NCBI GenBank assembly: GCA_963707555.1
Contig: CAVPQM010000020.1
Location: 310,001-374,000 of the forward strand
Direction of reading: 5' to 3'
DNA from: JAFAFN01 sp963707555
GTDB lineage: Bacteria; Actinomycetota; Acidimicrobiia; Acidimicrobiales; Microtrichaceae
Length of the DNA stretch: 64,000 bases
Shown: positions 1 to 9,402 of the stretch, piece by piece
Layout of the letters: every line of letters begins with the position of its first letter
How positions within the stretch are numbered: the first letter of the stretch is position 1
Translations under genes and position numbers: made by a program
Notes under the pieces: generated by a model
What the model was told of the DNA's origin: nothing
The model's input: only the letters and a program-made list of their open reading frames with translations
The model's database searches: none

Positions 1-681
1 CCCGAGTGCATGATCACCGAACCCGGCAGCTCGACGCGGCTCTCGGCCGCCGCGTACAGCGACGACGTGTTGTGGGCGAGCGGCAACACGAGCACCGACA
101 CCGTGCTGGTCGTGGCCAAGTTGGAGCCGGGGAGCTACGTCGCGGAGTGCGAGATGGTCGGCGAGCCGTCCGCTGCGTCCGGAGTGAGCTTCACGGTCGG
201 TCGGGTGATGCGAGGAGAGGAGCTCCTGTCGGACTTCGGCGCGCTCTTCGGTGTCATCGCCGTGTTCGGCGTCGGCGGGCTGCTCTTCGTGGTGGGCATG
301 GTCCTGGTCATCGTCGGCTTCGTGGTCAGGTCGCGCTCGAAGCGCGCGCCGCTGCAGCCGCCGTACCCCGGCTTCCCGTACCCGCCGGGCCAGTACCCCC
401 AGCCCTCGTCTCCGGGTCAGACCCAGTACCCCGGTCAGGCCCAGTACCCGGGTCAGGCCCAGTACCCCGGGCAGCCCGGATACCCCCAGCCCGAGTACCC
501 GCAGCCCCAGTACCCGGGTCAGTCCCCGTACCCCGAGCCCCAGTACCCGCAGTACCCGCAGCCGCAGTACCCGCAGCCGCCCGCGTCGCAGCCGTGGACG
601 CCTCCGCCGACCGAGCAGCCCGAGGCCCCGCCGGAGGACGACGGCAACTCGGGTTGGACGGTCCCGCCCAGCAAGCGCTGA
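1..681 (+). CDS. Membrane protein with PYPGQ-type proline-rich tail (5' end outside window)
   Basis: The frame is open from the first base, so the true start probably lies upstream; an in-frame ATG is at 10. About 80 extracytoplasmic residues are followed by one strong membrane segment (near residues 80-107 counted from that ATG), a short basic stretch, and a long tail of tandem P-Q-Y-P-G-Q type units ending in an acidic patch. The likely topology is N-terminus outside and a proline/tyrosine/glutamine-rich tail inside. Such tails occur on actinobacterial membrane proteins of unknown role; no enzyme domain is visible. The repeat units differ slightly in DNA, so they are not a recent expansion. 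Function unknown. Confidence 0.6.
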   Translation, partial: PECMITEPGSSTRLSAAAYSDDVLWASGNTSTDTVLVVAKLEPGSYVAECEMVGEPSAASGVSFTVGRVMRGEELLSDFGALFGVIAVFGVGGLLFVVGMVLVIVGFVVRSRSKRAPLQPPYPGFPYPPGQYPQPSSPGQTQYPGQAQYPGQAQYPGQPGYPQPEYPQPQYPGQSPYPEPQYPQYPQPQYPQPPASQPWTPPPTEQPEAPPEDDGNSGWTVPPSKR

Positions 682-784
682 GCGGCAGGCACTCGGCCCA
701 GCATCCCGCTCACCGTCCCGAAATGTGCCGTCAGCGTGCCCCTCGGGCAGCGCTGTCACGGCACAATACGAACCGAGGTCGAGC

Positions 785-1835
785 TCAGTCGTTCGCGAAC
801 GGATCCGAGCCGTGCTTGCGTGACGCGGTGACGACGACCTCGGCCGGGTAGCTGCCCTCGGGCTCGTAGACCAGCGCGGTGTCATCGACGCCCTCGGCGT
901 AGAACTGCGACGCCCACTGGCGGAACTTGGTGAACGGGCCGTCGGTGTCGGCGAGCGCCGGGCGCACCAGGTGCGCCTTGTTCTCCCAGATCGGCTTGTC
1001 CTCCTCGACCTGCTTGCCGACCTCGTCGACGAAGGCCTGACCGACGCTCGAGTTGAGCGCCTCGTCGTCACCGAGCTTGCGGACGGTGAAGCTGAAGCGC
1101 ATCTCGCAGGACTTCTCGTCGATCGGCACGTTGCAGCCCATGAGGACGGTGTCGATGATGCCGGAGAAGTGGATGCAGCTGACGCCGGGGCCGTAGGAGT
1201 CGGCGTCGATGCGGCCGTTCACCACGCCGCGGGGCGTCGGGAACTTCTGCGCCGAGCGCATGTGCGAGAACGGGCCGTCCATGACGTAGCGACTCGAGCT
1301 CGGGCACCTCTTCGGTGTGGTGCACGTAGCGGAAGTGCGCGGAGTCGACGCCGTTCTCGGCCAGCTCCTGCCACGGCGCCTCGACCCGGTAGATCTTGGT
1401 GATCACCTGGGTGAAGTTCTCGGGGTCGTTGAACTCGGGGATCTCGGGGATCTCCCACATCGGCTCGACGGCGTCGGGGTGGTACCACGACAGGATCAGA
1501 CCGTTGCGCTCGACGGTCGGGTAGGACCGCACGCACGCCTTCTTGTTGGTGCGCTCCGAGTAGGGGATGAGCGTGTTGTTGCCGGCGGCGTCGAAGCGCC
1601 AGCCGTGGAACGGGCAGATCAGGTCCTCGCCGTCGACCGAGCCGCCGTGGCCGAGGTGCGCACCCAGGTGCGGGCAGAACGCGTCGTTCAGATGCGGTGC
1701 GCCGTGGTCGTCGCGCCACAGCGCCAGGTGCTTGCCGAAGTACTGCAGCGGCTTCACCTCGCCGACCTTCACGTCGTCGGGCCATGCGACCTGGAACCAG
1801 CCGAACGGGATCGGGAAGGGTGAGCGCTTCGACAT
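785..1835 (-). CDS. Rieske [2Fe-2S] oxygenase, KshA-like (one frameshift)
   Basis: This looks like the terminal oxygenase of a Rieske non-haem iron system; 3-ketosteroid 9-alpha-hydroxylase (KshA) is the closest type I recognise. The N-terminal Rieske domain shows the paired CPHLGAHLGHG and CPFHGWRFD segments (C-x-H and C-x2-H ligands to the 2Fe-2S cluster). Downstream, N-G-V-D-S-A-H-F-R-Y-V-H carries the aspartate and histidines typical of the mononuclear iron site. The two halves, 1835 to about 1290 and about 1282 to 785, sit in different frames. The join near 1285 looks like a small indel, because the protein reads naturally across it (about 345 residues in total). Steroid substrate is inferred only from family resemblance. 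Confidence 0.75.
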
Positions 1836-1928
1836 CGGTGCTCCTCATCGAGAGACGGTCTGGCCGCGGGGATCGATCGGACAGGAAAACTAGAACGTGT
1901 TCCACTTTACGTGGGACGCGCCGCGATG

Positions 1929-2495
1929 TCACGGCCCGACAGATCGACCGGGCGTCACACTGCCGGCAGGTAGGGACCCCACGACGCCGGGGGGACCCTG
2001 ATGCCCGGCCCGCGAGAGCAGGATGAGCGCGCCGCGTGGCGCCTCGGGCTCGCACTTGAGGGACCAGCCGAGCTCGTCCAGCGAACGGTCGCCCTTCTGG
2101 GAGTTGTGGCGCACGCACATCATCACCACGTTGGTCCACTCGTGCGTGCCGCCCCGCGACCGCGGGACCACGTGGTCGATCGTCTGCCCCTTGCGCGAGC
2201 AGCCCGTCACCTGGCAGCGATGGGCGTCGCGGGTCTGGATCGCGCGCCGCGACAGCGGGGCGGTGGCCTGGAACGGCACCCGCACCATGCGTCGGAGTCG
2301 GACCACCGCGGGTACCTCGAAGGTCGCCCCGCCGGTGGAGCGGATCACCTGGTCCTCGAGCGGCACGATCAGATCGGCCTTGGCGGCGATGACGAGCCCG
2401 AGCGCGCGCCGAACGGTGATGACCCGCAGTGGTTCGAAGCTGGCGTTCAGCAGCAGCACCGTCATGTCGGCGTCCTCGTCGAGGTTGCCGTCCAT
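1929..2495 (-). CDS. HNH endonuclease family protein
   Basis: This belongs to the HNH nuclease family common in actinobacteria, whose members begin with a V-L-L-L-N-A-S-F-E-P-L segment as here. The core has C-Q-V-T-G-C, then T-I-D-H-V-V-P-R-S-R-G-G, then C-x2-H-N-x2-K-G-D-R, giving the zinc cysteines, the metal-binding histidine and the final H-N of the HNH fold. The second methionine (2465) matches the usual start of the family better than the first. The C-terminal 30 residues are not typical and may follow an indel. The physiological role of this widespread family is not settled. Confidence 0.7.
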   Translation of the reverse strand: MDGNLDEDADMTVLLLNASFEPLRVITVRRALGLVIAAKADLIVPLEDQVIRSTGGATFEVPAVVRLRRMVRVPFQATAPLSRRAIQTRDAHRCQVTGCSRKGQTIDHVVPRSRGGTHEWTNVVMMCVRHNSQKGDRSLDELGWSLKCEPEAPRGALILLSRAGHQGPPGVVGSLPAGSVTPGRSVGP

Positions 2496-2540
2496 CGTGC
2501 CCCATCGTCCTGTTTCTTGTCAGCGGAAATCGTCGAGGGG

Positions 2541-2587
2541 TTGACAGGCTAACGCCATTAGCTACACTGGGGGCTAACGACGTTAGC
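2541..2587 (+). promoter_or_regulatory. Promoter with twin palindromic operators for the nitroreductase/TetR operon
   Basis: TTGACA (2541-2546) and TACACT (2563-2568) are separated by 16 bp. GCTAACGCCATTAGC (2548-2562) fills the spacer and GCTAACGACGTTAGC (2573-2587) covers the start region. Both have GCTAA/TTAGC arms and their centres are 25 bp apart. The arrangement is typical of repression by a TetR-family protein, and a TetR gene is the second gene of the operon. Confidence 0.75.
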
Positions 2588-2616
2588 CTCACGGGCTGCC
2601 GAGGACTGGAGTCACC

Positions 2617-3140
2617 ATGACCGCCACCCACATCTCCGAGCACCACACGACCGACGTGAACCACTACCGGGCACCCGGCTGGTTCACCCGCAACGTGAAC
2701 AACCGGCTCGTCCGGTTCGTCACCCGGCGACGGACTCAGCCTGTGGGGCAGCCGGGTGCTCGAGGTGCCCGGCGCGGACCCGGTGCGCCGCAGCGCATCC
2801 CGGTCAACCTGCTCGATGCACGGCGACGGGCAGTACCTGGTGTCGGCCCGGGGCAACGGGCAGTGGGTGCGCAACGTGCGAGCGAACGACGGCCGACTCA
2901 CGCTCCGCGTCGGCCGCCGCCGCACCGAGTAGGTCGGGGTCGAGCTGCACGGCGACGACGACGGTCGCGGTGCTGCGCGCCTACCTCACGAAGTGGAAGG
3001 CCGAGGTCGGGATGTTCTTCGACGGTGCCGACGGCAACTCCAGCGACGCCGAGCTCGCGGCGATCGCTCCGAAGCATCCGGTGTTCCGTCTCGAGCCCGT
3101 CGACGAGCTGTCGACCCGACGGCCGACTGGCGCCTCGTGA
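2617..3140 (+). CDS. Deazaflavin (F420)-dependent nitroreductase family protein (several frameshifts)
   Basis: Pieces of one protein are found in different frames. They include an N-terminal tail ending in N-R-L-V-R-F-V-T-R, a segment L-S-L-W-G-S-R-V-L-E-V, then Y-L-V-S-A-R-G-N-G-Q-W-V-R-N-V-R-A, and a C-terminal part R-A-Y-L-T-K-W-K-A-E-V-G-M-F-F-D-G with I-A-P-K-H-P-V-F-R. This order is that of the Ddn-like F420-dependent nitroreductase family. At least three small indels break the frame, near 2740, between 2760 and 2850, and near 2940. The stop overlaps the GTG of the TetR gene by GTGA, so the two are probably translated together. Substrate unknown. Confidence 0.6.
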
Positions 3141-3725
3141 GCGACCTCAGCGTGAGCATCGCCGAGGCCCCGCCCGTCCGAACTCGACCAGCCGTCCCGG
3201 ACGCCGCGGACCGCCCGTGCGGCCGAGGTGATCACCGCCGCGGGCGAGATCCTCGAGGCCGGAGGGGCTCGAGGCGCTCACGATGCGGCGCCTCGCCGAC
3301 GAGCTCGGCATCCGGGCGCCGTCGCTCTACAAGCACCTGCCCGACAAGGCGGCGCTGTGCTCGGCGCTGGTCGAGCAGGCCTTCGCCGAGCTCGGCGCCG
3401 CGCTGCACGCCGCCGTCGACCCGGACTGATCCGACCGGATCGGTCGACTCGCTGCTCGAGGCCTACCGGGCCAACGGCCTGGCGCACCCGAACCTGTACC
3501 GCCTGGCGACCGCTGGCCCGCTCGACCGGGGCCCGCTGCCCGAGGGCCTCGAGGAGTGGGCCGGGACACCGTTCTTCCTGGTGACCGGTGAGCCGTACCT
3601 GGCCCAGGCGCTGTGGGCGTTCGCCCACGGCATGGTCATCCTCGAGATCGACGGACGGTTCGCCGGACACCTCGGACCTGGACCGCACCTGGGCACAAGG
3701 CGCCCACGCGTTCGGCGCCCAGTAA
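3137..3725 (+). CDS. TetR-family repressor (frameshifted)
   Basis: The helix-turn-helix part reads R-A-A-E-V-I-T-A-A-G-E-I-L-E, then T-M-R-R-L-A-D-E-L-G-I-R-A-P-S-L-Y-K-H-L-P, a standard TetR DNA-binding region. The C-terminal ligand-binding half includes Y-R-L-A-T-A-G-P-L and an F-A-H-G-M-V-I-L-E-I-D-G-R-F segment and ends in a natural TAA at 3725. At least four indels are needed to read through, near 3165, 3262, 3428 and 3670. The GTG start overlaps the nitroreductase stop. It very likely binds the paired GCTAA/TTAGC operators at 2548-2587 and controls its own operon. Confidence 0.7.
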
Positions 3726-3836
3726 GAACGGCCTTCGGCGCCCACTGCACACGATCAGCGAAATCGGTCTCGCTTTCCGTGTGACCGGTCCGAACGCGGA
3801 GCGGAGTTCGGGTGATGTGGGCCGGCGGGGACCCGG

Positions 3837-4454
3837 TCAGCGGGCGGGGCGCCACATGGGCCAGATCGGCGGTGCGCCCGGCACCAGGACGACCTCGTCC
3901 ATGACCTCGAAGCCGAACCGCGCGTACAGCGGGATGTTCGCTTCCTTCGAGCTCTCGAGGTACGCCGGCATGCCCTCGCTGTCGCAGCGGTCCACGCCGG
4001 GCTGCAGCAGCGACGAGCCGATGCCCTGACCACGCCGGGCAGGGTCGGCGCCGATGATCTCGAGGTACCAGTGCGGCTCGGCGGGGTGCAGCTGCTCCAT
4101 GCGCTCGATCGCGGCGAGGCTCGCTCGGATGTGGGTCAGCCCTGCGGCGCGCATGAACGGCACGGCCAGCGGGATCGCCTCGCGGTTCGACGTCTTCCAG
4201 CCGTTCGGCGGCGCCCAGACGGCCGCGCCGGAGCGGTCCTCGTTGGTGTGCGCGTGCCCGCCGCCGACCAGTGGCTTCACCACCTGGGCGAACAGGGACC
4301 CCAGGTGCAGGTGTCGGCGTCGAGCGTCCGGCGCCATCCACGCCCACAGCGGGTCGTCCTGGAACGCGTCGCCGAGCATCTCGCCGATCACCAGCCACTC
4401 GGCGGGACGGGCGACGCGGACCTCTGGCGGCCCCGGACGATCGCCGATCCTCAT
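3837..4454 (-). CDS. GNAT-family N-acetyltransferase
   Basis: An intact 205-residue protein. The acetyl-CoA pyrophosphate loop is visible as R-R-G-Q-G-I-G-S-S-L-L (Q/R-x2-G-x-G/A). It is preceded by a Y-L-E-I-I-G-A-D-P strand and followed by Y-L-E-S-S-K-E-A-N-I-P-L-Y-A-R-F-G-F-E, the usual end of the GNAT fold. The ATG at 4454 overlaps the stop of the upstream serine hydrolase by four bases, so both are one leftward operon. The acceptor substrate cannot be told from sequence. Confidence 0.85.
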   Translation of the reverse strand: MRIGDRPGPPEVRVARPAEWLVIGEMLGDAFQDDPLWAWMAPDARRRHLHLGSLFAQVVKPLVGGGHAHTNEDRSGAAVWAPPNGWKTSNREAIPLAVPFMRAAGLTHIRASLAAIERMEQLHPAEPHWYLEIIGADPARRGQGIGSSLLQPGVDRCDSEGMPAYLESSKEANIPLYARFGFEVMDEVVLVPGAPPIWPMWRPAR

Positions 4455-5650
4455 GACGGCGGCCGACAGAGGCCGGCCTTGGCGCCGAGCGAGGCGATGC
4501 GTCGGCCCTCACGCAGGTAGTGCGGGTCGATGCCCGACGTGGTCAGCGCGAACGAGACGCCGGTGTCGGGGTCGGCCCACACGATCTGGCCGGCCGCGCC
4601 GTTGTGCCCGAAGGCGCGTGGCGACACCGTCGGACCCATGCCACGCAGTGCGCCCATGCCGTCGTCGCCGGCGATGATCAGCCCGAGACTCCGGTTCGAC
4701 GCGACGCCCTTCATCAGGTCGGGCAACGTGCAGCGGATCCGCCCGGTGCCATCGGCGAGGATCTCGGGGTCCCACATGCCGTCGGGGTTGTGGAGCAGTG
4801 CCTGGTAGTACAGCGCCAGGTCTGCGGCGGTGCCGATGCCGCCGCCACCGGGCACGCCGACGGCTCGCACGTCGGGCCGGTTGAACTCGAGCAGTGCGCC
4901 CGGGCTGACCGCGTCGAGCAGCGAGGTGTCGAAGTCGCCGAACACCGCGGCGAGCTCCTCGTACGTCGGTGCCTCACCGACCAGGGTCAGCTCGGCGATG
5001 TCGTCCTGATCGTCCTCGGGCAGGCCGAGCGAGAACCCGCGCAGGCCGAGCGGTTCGATGATGCGTTCGGTCACGACCTGCCGATAGTCACGGCCCTCGA
5101 TCGTCTCGATCATCTCGGCCGCGACCCAGTGAGCCGACAGCGGGTGGTAAGCGAAGGCCGTGCCCGGTTCGGTCGTGGCGAACCACCGGCGGAACGCGGC
5201 GCGGCGCTCGTCGCGTGAGGCCCAACGGTCCGGGCCGAGCGGGGCGAAGGGGAACCCACCGGTGTGGGTCAGCAGCTGCTCGAGCGTGATCGACGCCATC
5301 CACTCCGGCGTGCGGCCGTCGACGCCGATGTCGTCGATCACCTCGCCGAGCTTCGTCGAGGGATCCAGGCGGCCCTCGCCGATCAGCTGCCACACGACCC
5401 CTGCGATGAAGGCCTTGGTCGCCGAGAACACGTTGAAGCGGGTGGACGTGGTCGCGTCGCCGTAGGCCTCGAACACGGCGATCTCGCCGTCGATCGCGAA
5501 GGCGTACTGACCCGACGGCATGCGCCCTTCGTCGAGCTGCTGGGCGACCTTCGCCCGGAAGGTGTCGAGCGCGGTCAGGTCGAATCCTGCGGCGGCGGGA
5601 TCGACGGTCACGGCATGTGGTTCGAACACGGCCGACACGCTATCCCGCAC
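4451..5650 (-). CDS. Serine hydrolase of the class C beta-lactamase/esterase fold
   Basis: An intact 399-residue protein. The nucleophile motif S-x-x-K is in F-S-A-T-K-A-F (residues near 90), after a F-N-V strand, and the second-motif tyrosine is in F-A-Y-H-P-L-S-A-H-W. An H-N-G-A-A-G-Q segment near the C-terminus stands where the K-T-G/H-x-G box of this fold lies. These enzymes are usually esterases or peptidases, not antibiotic resistance enzymes. No signal peptide is seen, so it is probably cytoplasmic. It is unusually free of frameshifts compared with its neighbours. Confidence 0.85.
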   Translation of the reverse strand: MRDSVSAVFEPHAVTVDPAAAGFDLTALDTFRAKVAQQLDEGRMPSGQYAFAIDGEIAVFEAYGDATTSTRFNVFSATKAFIAGVVWQLIGEGRLDPSTKLGEVIDDIGVDGRTPEWMASITLEQLLTHTGGFPFAPLGPDRWASRDERRAAFRRWFATTEPGTAFAYHPLSAHWVAAEMIETIEGRDYRQVVTERIIEPLGLRGFSLGLPEDDQDDIAELTLVGEAPTYEELAAVFGDFDTSLLDAVSPGALLEFNRPDVRAVGVPGGGGIGTAADLALYYQALLHNPDGMWDPEILADGTGRIRCTLPDLMKGVASNRSLGLIIAGDDGMGALRGMGPTVSPRAFGHNGAAGQIVWADPDTGVSFALTTSGIDPHYLREGRRIASLGAKAGLCRPPS

Positions 5651-5732
5651 GCTGGGCCGCCCCTCGGTCGGACGCTCCGTTGCCCGGGGCGAACGGGCTA
5701 GATTGCCCGCAGTTGTGCCGAAAGGGGTCCAG

Positions 5733-5924
5733 ATGAAGGTTGTCGTGAACTACGACCTGTGTGAGAGCAACGCCGTGTGCATGGCCGTCGCTCCTGAGGT
5801 GTTCGAGGTCCGCGACGACGACTTCCTGTACGTCCTCGACGAGGAGCCGGCAGAGGCCCTCCGCGACAAGGTCGAGGAAGCCGCTCGTCGCTGCCCCAAG
5901 CAGGCGATCACGATCGAGGGCTGA
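5733..5924 (+). CDS. Small ferredoxin, probably [3Fe-4S], P450-associated type
   Basis: A 63-residue acidic ferredoxin. Cysteines occur as C-E-S-N-A-V-C-M and a late R-R-C-P-K-Q-A-I; three ligands, not four, point to a [3Fe-4S] cluster. This class carries electrons from a ferredoxin reductase to cytochrome P450 or a related oxygenase. An AAAGGGG ribosome site precedes the ATG. A ferredoxin reductase follows 70 bp downstream. No P450 is in this window; the Rieske oxygenase at 785-1835 is a possible but unproven partner. Confidence 0.85.
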   Translation: MKVVVNYDLCESNAVCMAVAPEVFEVRDDDFLYVLDEEPAEALRDKVEEAARRCPKQAITIEG

Positions 5925-5994
5925 CGGCAGCCGCCGCCGCCCACCGTTCCCGGCTGTCGGTCCGTCCGCGGCCGTCACACCCAGCGGAGACCAG

Positions 5995-7215
5995 ATGAGC
6001 ACCGTGTGCATCGTCGGCGCGTCCCTCGCCGGCCTCACTGCGGCCGAGACGCTGCGCGGGGCCGGCTACGACGGCCGGCTGATCATCGTCGACCCCAGCA
6101 GCGACCTGCCGCCCGACCGGCCGCCCCTGTCCAAGCAGGTGCTCGCCGGTGAGTGGGAGCCCGACAAGGCCGTGCACCGCTCTGCGACGCGCCTGCCGGA
6201 GCTCGACGTCGAGCTCCGCCTCGGTGTCGCCGCCGTCTCGCTGGACGCCGCGACCCGAACGCTCGGACTGAGCGACGGCACCACGCTCGCGGCCGACGGC
6301 ATCGTGTTGGCCATGGGCGCGGCGCCCCGGATGCTCTTCGAGGGCGTCACCGGTGTGCACGTGTTGCGCACCATGTCGGACTGCCTCGCGATCCGCGCCG
6401 AGCTCGACGCCGGGTCGCCCCGCGGGTCGCGGTCATCGGCGCCGGCTTCATCGGCGCCGAGGTCGCGGCGACCTGCCGTGGCCGTGGGCTCGACGTGACG
6501 ATGATCGAGGCGGCCGACGTGCCCCTCGGCCGCGTGCTGCCCGGGCGCATCGGCGACTTCGTCACCCAGCTGCACCGCGACGAGGGCGTCGACGTCCGCC
6601 TCGGTGTCGGCGTGAGCGGGCTCGACCGTCGACGGCGACACGAAGGTCCTGGCGCTCGACGACGGCAGCGAGGTGCGGGCCGAGGTCGTGGTCGTCGGCG
6701 TCGGTGTCGTGCCCGAACACCGGCTGGCTCGAGGGGTCGGGGCTGACCCTCGACGACGGCGTGCGCTGCGACGAGACCTGCCTGGCAGCGCCCGGCATCG
6801 TCGCGGCGGGTGACGTCGCCAGCTGGCCCAACCCCCGTTTCGACGAGGTCATGCGCGTCGAGCAGTGGGAGAACGCGATCGAGATGGGCGAGCATGCCGC
6901 GCGTCGTCTGCTCGCCGAGCTGCCCGGGGCGCCGGCCGACGATCCCGGCGCGCACCGAGGCGTTCCGGCCGATCCCGTGGTTCTGGTCGGACCAGTACGA
7001 CCGCAAGCTGCAGCTCGCGGGCCGTCCGTCGGGCACCGACGACATCGAGATCGTCGAGGGCACCGTCGAGGAGCGTCGGTTCGTGGCGCTCTTCCGTCGC
7101 GGCGACCGCTGCACCGGCGTGCTCGGCGTCAACCGCCCGCGCCACGTCATGCAGGTCGCGGATGAAGATGGCCGAGTCGCTCGACTGGCAAGCTGTGCGG
7201 GACCTGTTCGCCTGA
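5995..7215 (+). CDS. FAD-dependent ferredoxin reductase (frameshifted)
   Basis: The reading is that of an NAD(P)H-dependent ferredoxin reductase. The N-terminal FAD-binding motif is I-V-G-A-S-L-A-G-L-T-A-A-E-T-L, followed by D-R-P-P-L-S-K. A second dinucleotide motif V-I-G-A-G-F-I-G-A-E-V-A lies near 6435. The FAD aspartate box is I-V-A-A-G-D-V-A, then the C-terminal reductase domain with P-W-F-W-S-D-Q-Y. Five or more indels break it (near 6420, 6630, 6712, 6945 and 7160). It would transfer electrons from NADH to the ferredoxin encoded just upstream. Confidence 0.75.
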
Positions 7216-7281
7216 ACGTCGCGCCGCTGCGTGCGTCGATCGGCCCGCCGACCACCGAGCCGGTCCGAGGAGACACCACCG

Positions 7282-7924
7282 ATGGGCACCTTCTATGCAC
7301 TGATCGCCGCGACCCTGGTCGTCGCGGCAGCCGACTGGTGGGCGGTGTCGACCGATCGCCGCTCGCTCGAGTACGTGCTCAAGCCCCTGACGATGGTGGT
7401 GCTCATCGCCGCCGCGGTCGCGCTGCCCGACGCCGACCTGCGCAACGACACCGCACGTTGGCTGTTCGTCGCCGCGCTGGTCTGCTCGCTCGCCGGCGAC
7501 GTGTTCCTGATGCTCAGCGAGAAGCTGTTCCTCGGCGGGCTCATCGCGTTCCTGCTCGCGCACGTGATGTACATCCTCGGGCTGCTGCAGTTCGACATCA
7601 CCCCACCGCTGCTGATGGTCGGCACCGTGCTCGCGCTGGTCGTCGCTGCCGTCATCGGGTCCCGCATCGTGCGTGGCGGCCAGTCGACCGATGCCGCGAC
7701 TCGGTGCGCCCGTCGCGATCTACATGGCCGTCATCTCGTTCATGGTGGTCAGCGCCTTCGGCACCGCGCTGCCGTTCGCGATCGTCGGCGCGGTGCTCTT
7801 CTACATCTCCGACGGCGTGCTCGGTTGGAACCGCTTCGTCGATCCGCTGCCCCACGGACGTCTGATCGTGATGACGACCTACCATCTGGGGCAGATCGGA
7901 CTGGTGCTGGCGCTGGTCGGCTGA
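7282..7924 (+). CDS. YhhN-family (TMEM86/lysoplasmalogenase-like) membrane protein (one frameshift)
   Basis: About 214 residues with seven or eight hydrophobic helices. The segments K-P-L-T-M-V, A-L-V-C-S-L-A-G-D-V-F-L-M-L and Y-H-L-G-Q-I-G-L match the conserved polar positions of the YhhN family, including the acidic residue in S-L-A-G-D. A single indel near 7690 separates the two halves. The eukaryotic relative TMEM86 hydrolyses lysoplasmalogen, while the role of bacterial members is mostly unknown. The stop is 13 bp before the M20 amidohydrolase, suggesting one operon. Confidence 0.7.
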
Positions 7925-7937
7925 GAACGGGGGAGCG

Positions 7938-9150
7938 ATGTCGCTGACCGACGAGGATCTGCTCGACACGGCGCGTGCGCTGCTGCCCGACGTGATCGAC
8001 CTGCGGCGCCGGCTGCACCAGCACCCCGAGCTCGGGCTCGACCTGCCCCGCACGCAGGCCGCGGTGCTCGACGCGCTCGAAGGACTCGACCTGGAGATCT
8101 CCGTCGGCGAGCGGCTCAGCTCGGTCGTCGCCGACCTGAAGGGTGCCCGCCCCGGACCGACGGTCCTGCTGCGCGGCGACATGGACGCGTTGCCGATGCC
8201 CGAGGACACCGGGCTCGACTTCGCGAGCACCGTCGACGAACACCATGCACGCGTGCGGCCACGACGCCCACACCGCGATGCTCGTCGGCGCCGCCCGGCT
8301 GCTGAGCGACCGACGCGACGAGCTGGCGGGCAACGTCCGCTTCATGTTCCAGCCCGGTGAGGAGGGCAGCGGCGGCGCCGCGCTGATGATCGACGACGGC
8401 GTGCTCGACGGCGTCGACGCCGCGTTCGCGATCCACATCGCGCCGAACGTGCCCGTCGGGGATCGTCGCGTGGCGACCCGGCGCGGCGATGGCCTCGGCC
8501 GACGAGATCACGATCATGGTCACCGGGCGCGGCGGTCACGCGTCGAGTCCGCACTGGGCGCTCGATCCGATGCCCGTCGCGTGCGAGATCGTGCTCGCCC
8601 TGCAGTCGATGATCACCCGCACCGTCGACGCGTTCGACCCGGCGGTGCTGACCATCGCCCAGATCGGCGGCGGGCACGGTCAACAACGTGATCCCCGAGT
8701 CGGTCATCATGCACGGCACGCTGCGAGCGGTGTCGGAGCGGACCCGGCACTCGGTCTGGGCGCGGCATCCGCACGGTCGCCGAAGGTGTCGCCGCTGCCC
8801 ACGGCGCGCAGGTCGAGGTCGTCATCAAGCAGGGCTACCCGGTCACCGTCAACGACGAGCGCTTCGCCGCGTTCGCCGCGTCGGTGGTCGACGACCGGCT
8901 CGGCCCGGGACGGTCGTTCCGGTTGCCGAACCCGGTGATGGGCGCCGAGGACTTCTCCTACGTGCTCGACCGGGTGCCGGGCGCGATGGTGTTCCTCGGG
9001 GTGTGCCCGCCGGAGCACCCGAACCCCTTCGACGCACCCTCGTGCCATTCGAACCGGATGATCCTGCACGAGGGAAACATGGCCGACGGCATCGCCCTGC
9101 ACGCTGCGGTGGCGACGACCTTCCTGGAACGAGCCGGAGACATCGGATGA
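7938..9150 (+). CDS. M20-family amidohydrolase/peptidase (frameshifted)
   Basis: About 400 residues, reading as a hippurate-hydrolase-type M20 metallopeptidase. Visible parts are L-R-R-R-L-H-Q-H-P-E-L-G, the metal site L-R-G-D-M-D-A-L-P-M, H-A-C-G-H-D-A-H-T-A-M-L, the catalytic F-Q-P-G-E-E-G, the dimerisation-domain R-G-G-H-A-S-S-P-H, and the C-terminal G-A-E-D-F-S-Y-V with a late histidine. At least four indels interrupt it, near 8240, 8480, 8672 and 8755. It would hydrolyse an N-acyl amino acid or similar amide. The TGA overlaps the next ATG (ATGA). Confidence 0.75.
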
Positions 9151-9374
9151 GCACGCAGAAGAAGAAGTGGTCCGAGCTGAGCCCCTCGGCACGGGCGGGC
9201 CTGGTGGCCGCGGCCCTGGTCGAGCTGGTGCTCACCACGGTGGCGATGCGCGACCTGTCGCGCCGCCCACGCGCCCAGGTGCGGGGACCCAAGTGGTTCT
9301 GGCGACTGGTGTCGATCGTCCAGCCCGTCGGGCCGCTCGCCTACCTGGCGCTCGGACGTCGCAAGCAGCGCTGA
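9147..9374 (+). CDS. Small membrane protein with PLDc_N-type domain
   Basis: An intact 75-residue protein. A hydrophobic helix A-G-L-V-A-A-A-L-V-E-L-V-L is followed by a W-F-W-R-L-V-S-I-V-Q-P-V-G-P-L-A-Y-L segment resembling the short N-terminal domain of cardiolipin synthases (PLDc_N), here standing alone. The start overlaps the M20 stop. Stand-alone copies are common in actinobacteria and have no assigned role. Confidence 0.6.
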   Translation: MSTQKKKWSELSPSARAGLVAAALVELVLTTVAMRDLSRRPRAQVRGPKWFWRLVSIVQPVGPLAYLALGRRKQR

Positions 9375-9402
9375 CCAGCCCGGCGGCCCCCGCCGGGGCA
9401 GG

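Noticed and set aside
387..600. CRISPR-like regular repeats
   Set aside because: They are in-frame P-Y-P-G-Q codon repeats without spacers; no CRISPR array or cas gene is seen in the window.
1219..2925. 568-residue open frame on the minus strand
   Set aside because: It runs across three genes and the TetR operator region out of phase with them; arginine/proline-rich and not protein-like.
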